A stretch of 64,000 nt of DNA from Vitellaria paradoxa (GCA_019916065.1 CM034233.1:38418862-38482861); one strand, 5' to 3'. Shown: positions 47,801 to 53,380, counted from the stretch's first letter. Notes: generated by a model not told the origin, from the sequence alone. Numbers and translations: made by a program.

Positions 47801-49558
47801 CTAGAATAAGAAATCTGATTGATCCTTTAAATTATAAAGTCCAAGTATATAAATAGATGCTGTGTAACCCCATAGTGGTCAAGCCATTCCATTCAATCCC
47901 TATTCTTCACAATTGAGATTTTACCTAAAATTGGTCGAGGGTCCGAAAAATCAAATCATAAAATTGTATGTTTTTAACCACGGCCTATCACATAAAAACA
48001 TAGTCTATTATACTACAATTTCTTCATTTAAAGCTTCCATTTTTTTTTTTTTTGGATAAATAAGGAATTTTATTAATAAAAGAAGAGAGCAATAATATGC
48101 ATGAAGAAAATGCCATGCACAAAAACTCACTCATATCAACAAGACGAACACTCAAACAAAGCTTTCAAAAGATTTTGTCCAGTTCTATACCCCATTTTAC
48201 CCAACTATACAATTGAGACCTTTAAATTAATTGGTGTGACCTATACAATTGACATTAAAATATTGACTTCATTTTAACTAAATTTGTAGGATTAAAAAAA
48301 ATATTTGTAACATTTTATTATAGTTTCTTGATTTCTATCCTAACTATTCATTTAATTTACTGTAATCAATTTGGTAGAACAATGCACATCTCAACTATTA
48401 TAGTGTAGAAAGAGGAATGTTACACAATTAGAAAAAACTAACCAGAATAAGGTGAAACATTTTTGGCTTGTCAATTAAAAACAATAAAACCCGTAGAAGT
48501 CTATTTTAATTGAAACGCATAAAAGTCTACTTTGTTCCATAAAATTACACAACAAAAAAAAAAAAACCTCAAATTTTAAAACCGATAAAATTTCCTAAAA
48601 AATCGAGATTTTACCGATTTTAGATCTCAAAATCAAGATTATACTTATTTCATCCTGTTAAGATTTTTTCATAAGATTCAACAAACGTTGTCACTATAAC
48701 AAGATTTTACAATCAAAATCATGAATTTAACAACAAAATGGAATAGCTTTCCTCAACCATCATGTCCTGGTTAACAACCAAATCAAAATGTCCAGGAAAG
48801 AGCTCTTGAAAATTTAAAATCCATAACCTGGGACGCAACACAAGGTATGAGTTTCTAAATGAAATAGTGTCTAATTTCCCTGCTTTGGGGATGACAATTT
48901 TGAAAGCATCTCTCTCTCTCTCTCTGTCACAATAATTGAAGGCCAAAAGAACAGAACTTAATGTGTCACATGAGTTAACCTATCTGTTCAAAAGTGGCAC
49001 ACTGAAGATAAATTGTATCATCTAGAGAATTATATGATTAACACTCTTCCACACTATGATAAAATAATATTAAATATGAACTAAGGATATATGTCAGTGT
49101 CCAACCCAAATAATAACGCATGCAAGCATATATCAGTCAAGGATTGACAGGACATTAAACTTTCCAGGGCAATCCACAAGTTTACTCAAAGATATAAACC
49201 CTTAAATAAATTCTAATGCATGTCCCAAAATCCCTAATGTAGCAATCAAAATGAATAACCACCACGAACTCACTTTACAAACATACCTATCAAGGGCCAT
49301 ATTTCTTGTTTGTCCAGAACCCAGGCTAAGCACGACGAGCCAACGGTCAACAACTCTACTTCCACCTTGATACAAGTTCACGTCAATTACATGCAACTTG
49401 ATTGCAGCATTTGAACTACTAAATAACCTAGATATTTGAAACTTTCTCCATTTTTTTTCTGAAAAAGGATTTCTCACAATAGCATGTGATGGATCAACAT
49501 AAATTGAATAATCCTGGCAAAGATGGGGGCTTCCTCCCTCCCATGTGGACAGTGTCAC
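9593..49558 (-). CDS. Sacsin-like RING-finger giant protein gene, 3' seven exons (partial; 5' end outside window)
   Basis: Seven minus-strand exons join to 5256 nt (1751 codons plus stop): 49558-49287, 20043-17007, 16926-16794, 13037-12514, 12401-11487, 10493-10317, 9790-9593. Every junction is GT-AG and the phases agree across all six introns, so the frame is open throughout. The translation resembles the C-terminal third of the plant sacsin-like C3HC4 RING protein (Arabidopsis AT5G23110, about 4,700 aa as I recall). Recognisable pieces include [30 protein letters not shown] and a terminal RING. Human sacsin is a large chaperone-related protein with Hsp90-like repeats. For the plant protein the RING suggests E3 ubiquitin ligase activity, which is inference. 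The missing N-terminal part must lie beyond position 64000, or the gene is split. Introns are 29243, 80, 3756, 112, 993 and 526 bp. Confidence 0.92.
10317..10493 (-). CDS. Sacsin-like gene, coiled-coil exon (177 bp)
   Basis: The acceptor is TTTGCAG before CCAAATAAG and the donor is GAGCAG before GTCTCT, both in phase 0. The 59 residues contain [20 protein letters not shown] and then a Leu/Glu/Gln-rich stretch ([18 protein letters not shown]) that looks like a coiled coil leading into the RING exon. The block is highly conserved in plant sacsin-like proteins. Confidence 0.92.
10494..11486 (-). other. Intron of sacsin-like gene (993 bp), no element recognised
   Basis: Bounded by donor GTAATT at 11486 and acceptor GCAG at 10494. 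AT-rich with no coding signal or repeat pair that I could recognise. Confidence 0.6.
11487..12401 (-). CDS. Sacsin-like gene, exon (915 bp)
   Basis: The acceptor is CTGCAG before GAATTAGATG and the donor is CCTCTG before GTAATTG, both in phase 0. The 305 residues begin [11 protein letters not shown], and the latter half contains [13 protein letters not shown] and [20 protein letters not shown], a conserved block just before the C-terminal coiled coil and RING. The end is Ser/Gly/Arg-rich (GSGRGKSRS). The open frame continues a short way beyond both splice sites, but those ends are intronic. Confidence 0.92.
12514..13037 (-). CDS. Sacsin-like gene, exon (524 bp)
   Basis: The acceptor is TTTGCCAG before ACATAGCAG, giving [20 protein letters not shown] once joined to the G from the previous exon. 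The donor is GTAGAG before GTATAAAT. About 175 residues, including [11 protein letters not shown] and [18 protein letters not shown], which are strongly conserved in the plant sacsin-like family. No stop in frame. Confidence 0.93.
13568..14115. repeat. Possible LTR fragment in the 3.8-kb intron
   Basis: Starts TGTTAGTGTT and ends ACTAACA, with a TATAGATAGGTGTGCAT segment and a short-transcript-like layout typical of plant LTRs. No target duplication or second copy is visible. About 640 bp further on, TGGTATCAAAGCAGACCC (14759) looks like a Met-tRNA primer site, so parts of one or two decayed LTR elements are likely between 13568 and 15060. Confidence 0.35.
15219..16085 (-). mobile_element. 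Truncated copia element (RNase H end plus 3' LTR)
   Basis: On the minus strand, 16075-15430 reads as the end of a copia polyprotein. It contains the RNase H signature [15 protein letters not shown] and [13 protein letters not shown], then [15 protein letters not shown] and the terminal APA stop. Next comes an LTR from about 15394 down to 15219, whose left end is uncertain. Everything upstream of the RT C terminus is missing. The coding end and the CAAGCTGGAGCATA border match elements D, E and F, so it is a truncated relative in the intron 13038-16793. Confidence 0.72.
16086..16793 (-). other. Remainder of 3.8-kb intron, nothing recognised
   Basis: AT-rich with a T-run at 16137-16150 and no coding signal. 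It ends at the donor GTAGCT next to 16794. Confidence 0.5.
16794..16926 (-). CDS. Sacsin-like gene, short exon (133 bp)
   Basis: The acceptor is TTCCAG before GTAATTGGG and the donor is TCTTCAG before GTAGCTT. It encodes [13 protein letters not shown] followed by [15 protein letters not shown], matching the plant family. It ends with one base (G) of an Asp codon completed by the exon at 13037, on the far side of a 3.8-kb intron. The upstream intron is only 80 bp (16927-17006). Confidence 0.92.
17007..20043 (-). CDS. Sacsin-like gene, large exon (3037 bp)
   Basis: This is the main surviving coding block, 1012 codons without a stop. It begins after acceptor TTATTAG, with one base completing the Arg codon from the upstream exon, then [15 protein letters not shown]. 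It ends at KHLQ before donor GTAACA. The length, the lack of a stop and the clean splice sites in a region otherwise full of broken transposons show that it is still constrained. The region corresponds to the last sacsin-type repeat unit, with recognisable pieces such as [18 protein letters not shown]. No catalytic motif is obvious in it. Small open frames on the opposite strand here are shadows. Confidence 0.94.
20131..20515 (+). repeat. 5' LTR of gypsy element A
   Basis: 385 bp, starting TGATGGGCACC and ending GCTACGTCA. Internally it contains a near-repeat of TTTAGGAATTGAGGAGTATTG. Matches 26318-26710 with scattered differences. Confidence 0.88.
21468..22680 (+). pseudogene. gag of gypsy element A
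   Basis: The ATG at 21468 opens [16 protein letters not shown]. The frame shifts several times. The retrotransposon gag domain is seen at 22212-22410 ([17 protein letters not shown]) and a degraded zinc knuckle near 22625-22670 reads [14 protein letters not shown], with Tyr in place of the usual His. A run of 12 C residues near 21637 is a likely slippage site. The leader 20530-21467 is GC-richer and shows no recognised protein. Confidence 0.75.
22860..25967 (+). pseudogene. pol of gypsy element A (protease, RT, RNase H, integrase)
   Basis: Protease near 22895-22950 reads [14 protein letters not shown] spans 23640-24150, with [14 protein letters not shown], and YFDD at about 23990 in a frame that begins LYEWLVMLF. 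RNase H is at 24390-24620 ([11 protein letters not shown], then [16 protein letters not shown]). Integrase follows, with the HHCC zinc finger ending [10 protein letters not shown] (24975-25150) and the core [10 protein letters not shown] to VSDRDVKF (25194-25420). The open segments sit in different frames separated by stops. The C terminus (to 25967) shows no clear chromodomain. Confidence 0.82.
26318..26710 (+). repeat. 3' LTR of gypsy element A
   Basis: 393 bp, starting TGATGAGGACC and ending GCTACGTCA. A purine stretch (GAAGGGAA) precedes it. Together with 20131-20515 it brackets element A. Confidence 0.88.
26711..28226. other. Intronic spacer between elements A and C
   Basis: Contains a C16/A18 homopolymer junction at about 26770-26815 and otherwise simple AT-rich sequence up to 27450. 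From about 27450 to 28200 it resembles the 3' end of a minus-strand LINE: a TA-repeat tail at 27452-27468, then a decayed frame with [12 protein letters not shown] could not confirm a LINE reverse transcriptase here, so that call is weak. Confidence 0.4.
28232..28416 (+). repeat. 5' LTR of copia element C
   Basis: 185 bp from TGTTAGGGATATTG to AATCTTGACA, followed directly by TGGTATCAGAAC (primer site). It shares AAGATATTGTAAATATAGAAA and CAAGCCATTCCA-type sequence with the split 3' copy. Confidence 0.85.
28809..29143 (+). repeat. 5' LTR of element B
   Basis: 335 bp, starting TGATGAGGACATTAG and ending ATCCTACACCA. It contains an ATT-rich repeat and a CTC trinucleotide tract (about 29085-29109), and matches 31668-32006. 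Confidence 0.85.
30060..31200 (+). pseudogene. gag and pol remnants of element B
   Basis: A gypsy gag domain spans about 30066-30497 ([10 protein letters not shown], then [13 protein letters not shown] and [11 protein letters not shown]). Downstream, 30795-31190 retains [14 protein letters not shown] and [12 protein letters not shown]. These correspond to the pre-integrase and integrase-core stretches of element A ([14 protein letters not shown] and [12 protein letters not shown]). The protease to RNase H section between them is missing, so this is a deletion derivative. Confidence 0.68.
31668..32006 (+). repeat. 3' LTR of element B
   Basis: 339 bp, starting TGATAAGGACATCAA and ending ATCCTACACCA, followed by the GATCC duplication. 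Its pyrimidine tract differs from the 5' copy (CTC and CTT mixed), as expected for an expandable repeat. Confidence 0.85.
32250..33192 (+). pseudogene. gag and protease region of copia element C
   Basis: A gag-like frame at 32306-32566 contains [12 protein letters not shown] and [23 protein letters not shown], of the type found in copia gag proteins. Further fragments up to 33192 include the linker before the gag-pre-integrase domain, ending QDLTANM. Stops interrupt it. Coding resumes at 33643 after the MITE and at 39035 after element D. Confidence 0.68.
33196..33639. mobile_element. MITE inserted in the pol frame of element C
   Basis: 444 bp with imperfect inverted ends (GGTTTAAAG on the left; GGTTCAAAATATCG as reverse complement of the right end) and a 3-bp direct duplication ATG (33193-33195, 33640-33642). 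Removing it restores the copia reading (TANM then [12 protein letters not shown]). It has no coding capacity. GC-rich palindromic ends surround an AT-rich centre. The superfamily is not assigned. Confidence 0.72.
33706..33903 (-). repeat. 3' LTR of copia element D
   Basis: 198 bp. On the plus strand it runs AGTTGAAAATCAG to TATTCTAACA. A polypurine tract, seen as CTCCCCCTC on the plus strand, lies directly beyond it. Confidence 0.92.
33911..35134 (-). CDS. Pol of element D, C-terminal part: reverse transcriptase and RNase H
   Basis: Open for 407 codons starting [13 protein letters not shown]. It carries the RT active site YVDDIII, then the RNase H region ([54 protein letters not shown]) and ends LYAPA. 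It is in the same frame as the upstream pol part and separated from it only by a TAG at 35140-35138, where element E has a Trp (TGG) codon. The two parts are therefore one polyprotein broken by a single G-to-A change. Confidence 0.88.
   Translation of the reverse strand: MFQLDIKNAFLHGELQEEVYMDQPPGYTVTGNEHLVCRLRKALYGLKQSPRAWFDRFSSALMEYGFKRSTSDHSVFVHQSPSGTIILIVYVDDIIISGDDAKGIFELKGYLRKQFHTKDLCALRYFLGIEVARSSQGISLSQRKYVLDLLSETGLLGSRPVDTPMDSSVRLDSESGDLFPDVGRYRRLVGKLIYLTVTRPDISYAVGVVSQFMHAPRKPHFEVVCRILRYLKNSPGKGLHYRASTTIDVIGYSDADWVGSRSDWRSTSGYCTFVSGNLVTWRSKKQTVVARSSAEAEYRAMAHTASEMLWVRSLLRDFGIDILNPMSMFCDNQAAIFIANNPVFHERTKHIEVDCHFIRDLLVRHDIITPFVRSDSQLGDMFIKPLVVSPFQKISTKLGMIDLYAPA
35138..37558 (-). CDS. 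Pol of element D, N-terminal part: zinc knuckle, protease, integrase and RT start
   Basis: In order: a Gly/Arg-rich basic stretch; a zinc knuckle ([14 protein letters not shown]); protease with [10 protein letters not shown] (about 37050-37080); the HHCC gag-pre-integrase region (HYRLGHP and [10 protein letters not shown]); the integrase core D-D-E ([24 protein letters not shown]); and the first RT motifs ([22 protein letters not shown]). The start shown is only the first Met of the open frame. The true reading enters from gag through a small frameshift near 37480. Confidence 0.88.
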   Translation of the reverse strand: MLILGCNDLPWVIIPVQHHLLPVGQTAALINSFGGDGGSRGGSLGMGRNSRGGGHSSGRGTKKCNHCGGTNHTEPYCWKKYGRLDQAHHVTTDSASSEVASGSTSSTSDPVNSGVVSQAPFSPAELDAIVQALRISRSSSSTATLAHSGNSACFSTSSAPQWIPDSGASAHVSGNPSLFSDLITTTHRLTLADGSSRPVAGKGHLKPSVSLSLPSSLYVPNFPFNLLSVSQLTRLLNCSITFSPSSCVFQDLRTQKMIGSGCERDGLYYLDPTSFFLSSSAFHVSDSPLQWHYRLGHPALSRLKLAVPGLGSVSSLECEACQLGKHHRSSFPSSSHGRESEPFSVVHTDIWGPSRVPTINGYSYFVIFVNDFSHMTWLFLMKTRSELPNIVLRFYNEIFTQFDKRIKILRSDNALEYTKSVMEKFCVDRGIIHQTSCVHTSQQNGVAERKHRHLLDVARTLQIHMNVPKSYWGDAVLTACHLINRVPFVTLGNKSSFSLLYPSSNPFSLPPRTFGCTAFVHNLDPGLDKLSPRARRCIFVGYSRTQKGYRCYHPPSRRFFVSADVTFFESTPYFQVQGELSSREGELSPSYQEGEPPTSISSPNPVLLIPEVPLQVYYRCARPDPITTAPVDPVTLETPTSDPDTSVTSPDEPEPPSIDDLDLPIAQRRGKRSCTQHPIAKFVSYHRISPRFQSFVCALSSVSIPKSYNQALLLSGWKKAMDEEMQALHLNQTWELTSLPPGKKPVGCRWVYTIKYYPDGSVERLKARLVAKGYTQTYGVDYLETFSPVARLNSIRILLAVAVCKS
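37467..38186 (-). CDS. Gag of element D (UBN2-type)
   Basis: The 239-codon frame starts [10 protein letters not shown], about 650 bp downstream of the 5' LTR. It has the copia gag pattern [20 protein letters not shown] and [12 protein letters not shown]. The last residues (after SSGTD) are out of frame relative to element E, where the same protein runs on into the zinc knuckle. A short indel near 37480 therefore truncates gag here. Confidence 0.86.
   Translation of the reverse strand: MAINPSTVKTTSDESSSPVPAHAISIENFPKSIVCEKLNGAANYLTWSRAVRIFLIGRQLENYITDSPLDSTSPTYSQWRAIDANVMSWLWHSLEPSIFRTISLCNTSKAIWDSLADSFSQRSNISEVFAAYEQLFSLRQGDRSLSDYYSTLKALGDRLLQLHPFPETKAEMMGQWNELMTVLLLAGLNDDFRSYRDQFLVGETIPSLASAYSRLQRSSLGHHPRSTSSASSGTDCCFD
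38837..39034 (-). repeat. 5' LTR of copia element D
   Basis: 198 bp, differing from 33706-33903 at four positions by my reading. It sits next to the primer site at 38825-38836 and the TACCT duplication at 39035-39039. Confidence 0.92.
39035..40170 (+). pseudogene. Integrase to early RT region of copia element C
   Basis: Starts with the gag-pre-integrase domain ([31 protein letters not shown]). A badly decayed integrase follows, then the RT entry ([13 protein letters not shown], reading VYGLDFSYT in another frame). Many frame changes. The fragment is cut at about 40170 by an unrelated insert. Confidence 0.7.
40171..40580. mobile_element. Unclassified insertion in the RT frame of element C
   Basis: The copia reading stops at FSYT near 40170 and resumes at [13 protein letters not shown] near 40581. 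The 410 bp between is AT-rich and non-coding, begins with GGATATGGATAC-type repeats and contains two copies of ATTTTGAAGTGTCT. Its ends carry CCTAAGAAG (left) and CTTCCTAGG (right), which is near-inverted and could be short terminal repeats. Superfamily unknown. Confidence 0.5.
40581..42060 (+). pseudogene. RT and RNase H region of copia element C
   Basis: Fragments include [25 protein letters not shown] (the core of RT), a decayed active site ([13 protein letters not shown] near 40915-40940), and [21 protein letters not shown] near 41210-41270. The RNase H tail ends at about 42000-42060 ([13 protein letters not shown]). The repeated bits show a small tandem duplication history. Inactive. Confidence 0.72.
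41500..41626 (+). repeat. Two-copy tandem duplication (about 63 bp) in RNase H of element C
   Basis: The stretch beginning AATCATGGTCACACGTCC and ending GTGTAGGATCACTATCAG is repeated immediately with substitutions, duplicating part of the RNase H coding sequence. Confidence 0.65.
42071..42141 (+). repeat. 3' LTR of element C, first part
   Basis: Matches the first 70 bp of the 5' LTR (TTAAAGATATTATTAGAGATATTGTAAATATAGAAA-type sequence, read in short pieces), then breaks off at GATTCTTAGAATAATGAACC where element F begins. The remaining LTR is at 47796-47911. Confidence 0.78.
42461..42988 (+). repeat. Three tandem copies of a 176-bp unit in the leader of element F
   Basis: Units start at 42461, 42638 and 42812, each opening TAACCGATGAT or TAATCGATGAT. 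Each contains CTTCCCTAAGATCGTCACC, CACGCTCCCATGC and CCCAAAGGTCTTCCAGCAAC. They lie between the primer site and gag, and no protein spans them. Confidence 0.85.
43326..47631 (+). pseudogene. gag-pol of copia element F
   Basis: gag opens [10 protein letters not shown] at 43326 and carries [22 protein letters not shown] zinc-knuckle region ([12 protein letters not shown]) follows near 44160-44200. Then come pre-integrase and integrase ([26 protein letters not shown]), RT (about 46140-46860), and RNase H ([38 protein letters not shown]), ending LYAPA at 47631. Frequent stops and frameshifts make it inactive. The ends are the same type as elements D and E. Confidence 0.8.
47796..47911 (+). repeat. 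3' LTR of element C, second part
   Basis: Continues the LTR interrupted at 42141: CTTCCTAGAATAAG through TATATAAATAGATGC to TATTCTTCACA, matching the second half of 28232-28416. Followed by the ATTGA target duplication (47912-47916). Confidence 0.8.
47917..49286. other. Intronic spacer between element C and the upstream exon
   Basis: A minus-strand LINE 3' tail is likely at about 48042-48200 (T-run then GGATAAATAAGGAATTTTATTAATAAAAG-like pieces). A CT microsatellite lies at 48908-48925. No protein or RNA gene recognised. It ends at donor GTATG next to 49287. Confidence 0.45.
49287..49558 (-). CDS. Sacsin-like gene, first visible exon (272 bp)
   Basis: The acceptor reads TTCCAG followed by GTGACACTG, and the donor is AG followed by GTATG. 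The exon starts in phase 0 and ends after two bases of a codon. It encodes about 90 residues, starting VTLSTWEGG and containing [12 protein letters not shown] and [16 protein letters not shown], which I recognise as conserved in plant sacsin-like proteins just before the [12 protein letters not shown] block. The next exon begins with the single base that completes the split Arg codon, but it lies 29 kb away at 20043. No earlier exon is visible upstream within the window. Confidence 0.93.
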
Positions 49559-49637
49559 CTGGAATAATTTTTAACCAAACATTAGTACATCATATTAAGG
49601 CATACCACTAAGTTATATAAAACACCATTTCAAAAGA

Positions 49638-49868
49638 TTATAACACAACATGAAAAATGTAGCCTCTTAGACCAAAGCTACCATCAGCCAAAGTATCAAT
49701 AAAAAAATTTTTCCCAGCAAGATCATCAAGGCTAGTATCGAGACTATCACTTAACAATGCCGTCAAAATTAATATTTCAAAATATAATTGGTGCAACCCA
49801 TTTTGTTTTTCTCGATCGAAAGTTATAGCTTCAGTAGAAATCAAAACGAAGCAAAAGATGCCTATCAA
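49638..49868 (-). other. Unrecognised 76-codon open frame upstream of the sacsin exon
   Basis: Reads FEILILTALLSDSLDTSLDD followed by LAGKNFFIDTLADGSFGLRG. The composition looks protein-like, but I cannot place the family. It lies in the intron upstream of 49558, next to a probable solo LTR. It could be the relic of a repeat-carried gene or an unannotated element. I do not claim it is a sacsin exon, because the expected preceding residues are not present. Confidence 0.25.
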
Positions 49869-49929
49869 AATTCCATAGCTGAAAATAATTTAGTTTCAAC
49901 TGAAACTCCAGAGTTTCAATGGAGATAGT

Positions 49930-50113
49930 TGAGACTAAAAAAAAGAATATTCGGAGAGAAAAGAAGAGATTAAGATAAAATTGATGATTCCCCCTCTCCC
50001 TTGTTATATTTATAGTGCAAATCCCAGATACACATGGACACAGATTGTCCATAAACACAGAAGGAAAATTACATAAAATACAACCAATTACAATAACAAT
50101 ATAATCACTAACA
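49930..50113 (-). mobile_element. Probable solo copia LTR
   Basis: 184 bp with TG...CA type ends. On the minus strand it starts TGTTAGTGATTATATTG and ends TTTTAGTCTCA. It has a TATA-like TATAAATATAAC and an internal run (GGGAGAGGGGG) like the LTRs of D and E. Flanks ATAGT and ATAGC agree at four of five bases. No internal region accompanies it, as after LTR-LTR recombination. Confidence 0.55.
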
Positions 50114-50524
50114 ATAGCCTTATATCCTTAATGCAGAATCTTTTATTACTCCCTCTCATTCTTTTTTAACTAGAGACCATCTGATAGTCGTTACATGGTG
50201 GGAACAAGTGGTTCTCTCAATTTTCAAGAAGGAACCCATTTGACCCTGTGTATATTGGGATTTTTTTTTTTTTTTCATTTTGCTGTTAGAATTTTTTTTT
50301 TTTTTTTTTTGGGTGAAAGGTCAGTTAGAATAATAATAAACTACAAATTTGCTACTAGTTTAAAAATAATTACAGAAATACTATTAGTGAAAATGCCAAA
50401 TCATTTGGCAAGTCCACTTGGACTTTCTAAAACAATCAACGATTTTTCCAGAACTTTCCAAATGAGATGGCAACTTTAAACTCTCCAAATGAGATGGCGG
50501 CTTTAAAATCCTCCTTACTTTGAT

Positions 50525-52560
50525 CCTGAAAAAGAATGGGCAATAATATTTGTGATTTTAGGCCAATCAGCCTAGTGAATAGAATTTATAAGCCAATTTC
50601 CAAGGTGTTAGCTAATCAAATGAAAAATGTGTTTATCCTTGTTAATCTCCAACTCTCTGAATGCTTCTATTGAAAGGAGGCAAATTTTAGATGCGTTGAT
50701 TGCTAATGAGGAGATTGATTCAATGTTAAAAACTAAGGAGGTAGGAGTCGTGTAAATTAGATGTGGAGAAAGCTTATGATCAAGTTAATTGTAGTTTCCT
50801 TTTGTATTTGTTAGAGATGCTGGGTTTTGGGGTGAACTGGAAGAAGTTGATTTGCTAATGCATTTCAACAGATAGGTTTTCGGTGCTGATAAACCCCAAA
50901 GAGTACTTTTGACTCAAAAGGAGGGCTTGCATCACGGAGACCCACTATTCCCTTGTTCATTGCAGTGATGGAAACTTTTAGTAGGATGGTGGGCAAGACA
51001 GTGAAGGAGGTCTTATTAAGAGATTTAATACGGGTAGATGAGGGCAAGGCATAGTGAAAGTATCCCACTTACTTTTCATTGTTGATTCAATTATATTTTG
51101 TAGGGTGGATATTTTACGACTTGACCACTCGAGCTGTTTGTTGCTTTGTTTTAAAACAGTATCAGGGCTCAAAGTTAACTTGTCTAAATCAGAAATCATT
51201 CTTGTAGGTGTCGTGGAAAATTTGTTGTTCTAGCATCTGTGTTACAAAGTTATTTCGCAACCTTCCACCTATTTTGGTCTTCCTCTAGACGCTTCATTCA
51301 AGGCAAAACAAGTTTGGAAACAGGTGATTTGGAGGCTCCAGAAAAGGCTATCCAAGTGGAAACAGAAATATCTTCATAAAGGAGAGAGAGTAACTCTTTT
51401 AAAGAGTACTTTATCTAGTTTAACCACATATTTTATGTCTTTGTTCACTATCCCAACATTGGTGGAAGACTCTAGAGAAGCTTCAACGTGACTTTCGTTG
51501 GGGAGGATTAAGGGAAGGGTATTATCTGGTGGAATTGGGGATTGTTTGTCGTCCAATTAAAGGAGGAGGCATTGGGATAAGAAATGTGAAACATTTTAAT
51601 AGACCTTTGTTGGAGTAATGGATGTGGAGGTTTGCTATTGATTGGGATAAATTGTGGAGGAGAATTATCTTGATTAAATATGGCTTGGATTGGGGACGTT
51701 TGAGTTTGGGGGAGAGAATAGAGATGCATGGGGCTAGCTTATGAAGGGATTAGACAATGTTAGGACAGAGTTAAGGAGCATATTTCATGGAGGTAAGTAT
51801 GGGGAATGTATCAGTTTCTAAAATTTATCTAGCTTTATTTGACTGAGCAATTGATAAGCAGGTGTCGGTGACTAATTGCTTGGAATAGCTTGGAAAGAAG
51901 AAAGTTCGGAACATCATCCTTAGGAGTTTAAATGATTGGGAAATTATGAGAGATGTTTCACCACTAGATCTCATGCAACAAATGAAGGTTATGGAAGAAT
52001 TTGACAAAGTGAAGTAGACACTCACTAAGTCAGGGGTGTTCAAGGTAAAATCTATGTAAATCCAGCGATGAAATATTTGTAGGGTAGGAGTTCCAACAAA
52101 AATGGCTTTCTTGTCATCGTGTGTGGTGCAAGGAAAAATTCTTATTATTGAGAATCTTCAAAAAAGAATACACACACGAGTTAGCAGGTGTTTCTTGTGC
52201 AAAGGAAGCGTGAATTCATTGATCATATATTTATACACTGTATGTGGATGATGGAGGTGTGGGATTTACCGCTAGCTTGCATTGGAGTGCAACGAATGAA
52301 CCTGAAGGATGTGAAGAACTTCTTAATTGCTTAGGGGGAAACAAGATCAAGATGAGAAAGATGCTTACTGAGTAGCACCAATTTGGTTAATTTGGAAATA
52401 GCGTAATAGGAGAAATTTTCAAAGAATAGAGACGCCACTGCACAGAACGAGAAGAGTTCCTCCTATCAATGCTACATAGTTGAACGAAGGGTGGTAGAGC
52501 CAAATAAAATCACTTTTTGATTTTTGTGGAGGGCATGACTGTATAAAAGTATAAAAGAAG
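50525..52560 (+). mobile_element. 5'-truncated L1-like LINE (dead reverse transcriptase)
   Basis: The decayed frame reads in LINE order: FRPISLVN-type region and KVLANQMKNVFI near 50540-50640, then [14 protein letters not shown] near 50760. The catalytic site is altered (LLFIVDSIIF near 51085, where FADD would be expected), then LPLDASFKAKQVWKQVIWRLQKRLSKWKQ, GGGIGIRNVKHFNRPLL, and a zinc-binding RT C-terminal region (CFLCKGSVNSL near 52190). Stops throughout. A T-run at 52567-52583 lies just beyond the coding end. Confidence 0.78.
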
Positions 52561-52599
52561 TTAAGCTTTTTTTTTTTTTTTTGGCATTTTCTTAATGCT

Positions 52600-53194
52600 T
52601 TATTAATAAAATTTAAATTTACTTAGCAATAATAAAAATAATAATAATAATAATCTAATCACCCAAACAAAAATAGTCTAGTTTTGGTGAAAATAATTCA
52701 ATTTGTGTTATTGTAATTTTAATAAATATTAGTATTTTATATATTATATTAATAAGTATAGTAACAGTTAGATTATTCAATTTTATTAAGTGTTTTAGCT
52801 ATAATAGTTGGCAATAATTATGTAGTGTAAATTTTGAATTTTTATTATAAAAATATATGCACATATACTAACACATGTAACTCTTGTTATCCAACTTATA
52901 AATTTTTTTCTTGTTTTACATATTTTTCTCCAAATGATGGCACAAGTTTTTAGCTAGGTTTGAATTTAACTTCTTGTTTAAACTATTTAAATTGAATTGT
53001 GATTTTAGAGCCAAAAAAAAAAAGGGAAAATAATGGTGTGACATTAGATGGAGTTGCGAGGAGTAAATTGAGGACATTATAACTATAATGTGCAACTTTT
53101 TTCATAAAATAAGGAAGTGAGATGGCATGTCATGTTTGAAACAACAGTAAGAGTTACCATCCAATTTTATTATAATTTATATAGAGCCCTAAAC
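52600..53194. other. Spacer, nothing recognised
   Basis: AT-rich, with an AAT microsatellite at about 52633-52655. No coding signal. It ends at the ATGTT duplication next to element E. Confidence 0.5.
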
Positions 53195-53199
53195 ATGTT

Positions 53200-53380
53200 A
53201 GTTGAAAGCTAAGTGAAAGGAATTCAGAGACTTAATCAGCCTCCTTCTCTTTCATTATATTTATAATGAACAAATTACATCAAAAAAGGAAATTACAATC
53301 TGAGGTGTCCTAAATATATTCAATCACGTATCCTAGTTACACTCAATCAAATATTATAAAAATCTTGGAATATTCTGACA
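53200..53380 (-). repeat. 3' LTR of copia element E
   Basis: 181 bp next to a pyrimidine stretch (CTCCCTCTC on the plus strand), which is the polypurine tract of the minus-strand element. Confidence 0.9.

Larger units (their letters stand above)
28232..47911 (+). mobile_element. Copia LTR retrotransposon C, expanded by nested insertions
   Basis: The 5' LTR is 28232-28416, and the 3' LTR is split into 42071-42141 and 47796-47911 by element F. A perfect 5-bp duplication ATTGA flanks the whole (28227-28231 and 47912-47916). A Met-tRNA primer site follows the 5' LTR at 28417. Its coding parts are interrupted by B, a MITE, D and a further insert, and reading resumes on the far side each time. It is inactive and antisense to the host gene. 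Confidence 0.87.
20044..49286 (-). other. Giant intron (29243 bp) of the sacsin-like gene
   Basis: The donor is AG|GTATG at 49287/49286 and the acceptor TTATTAG|A at 20044/20043. The split Arg codon (AG + A) and the protein order (MALDR then RYLAYN) confirm the junction. More than 26 kb of it is transposon: gypsy A (20131-26710) and copia C with its nested inserts (28232-47911). Removing these leaves about 3.0 kb (20044-20130, 26711-28226, 47917-49286). Confidence 0.9.

Noticed and set aside
49559..50060. Next upstream sacsin exon
   Set aside because: Neither minus-strand frame here shows the residues expected before VTLSTWE, and a probable solo LTR occupies part of the stretch.
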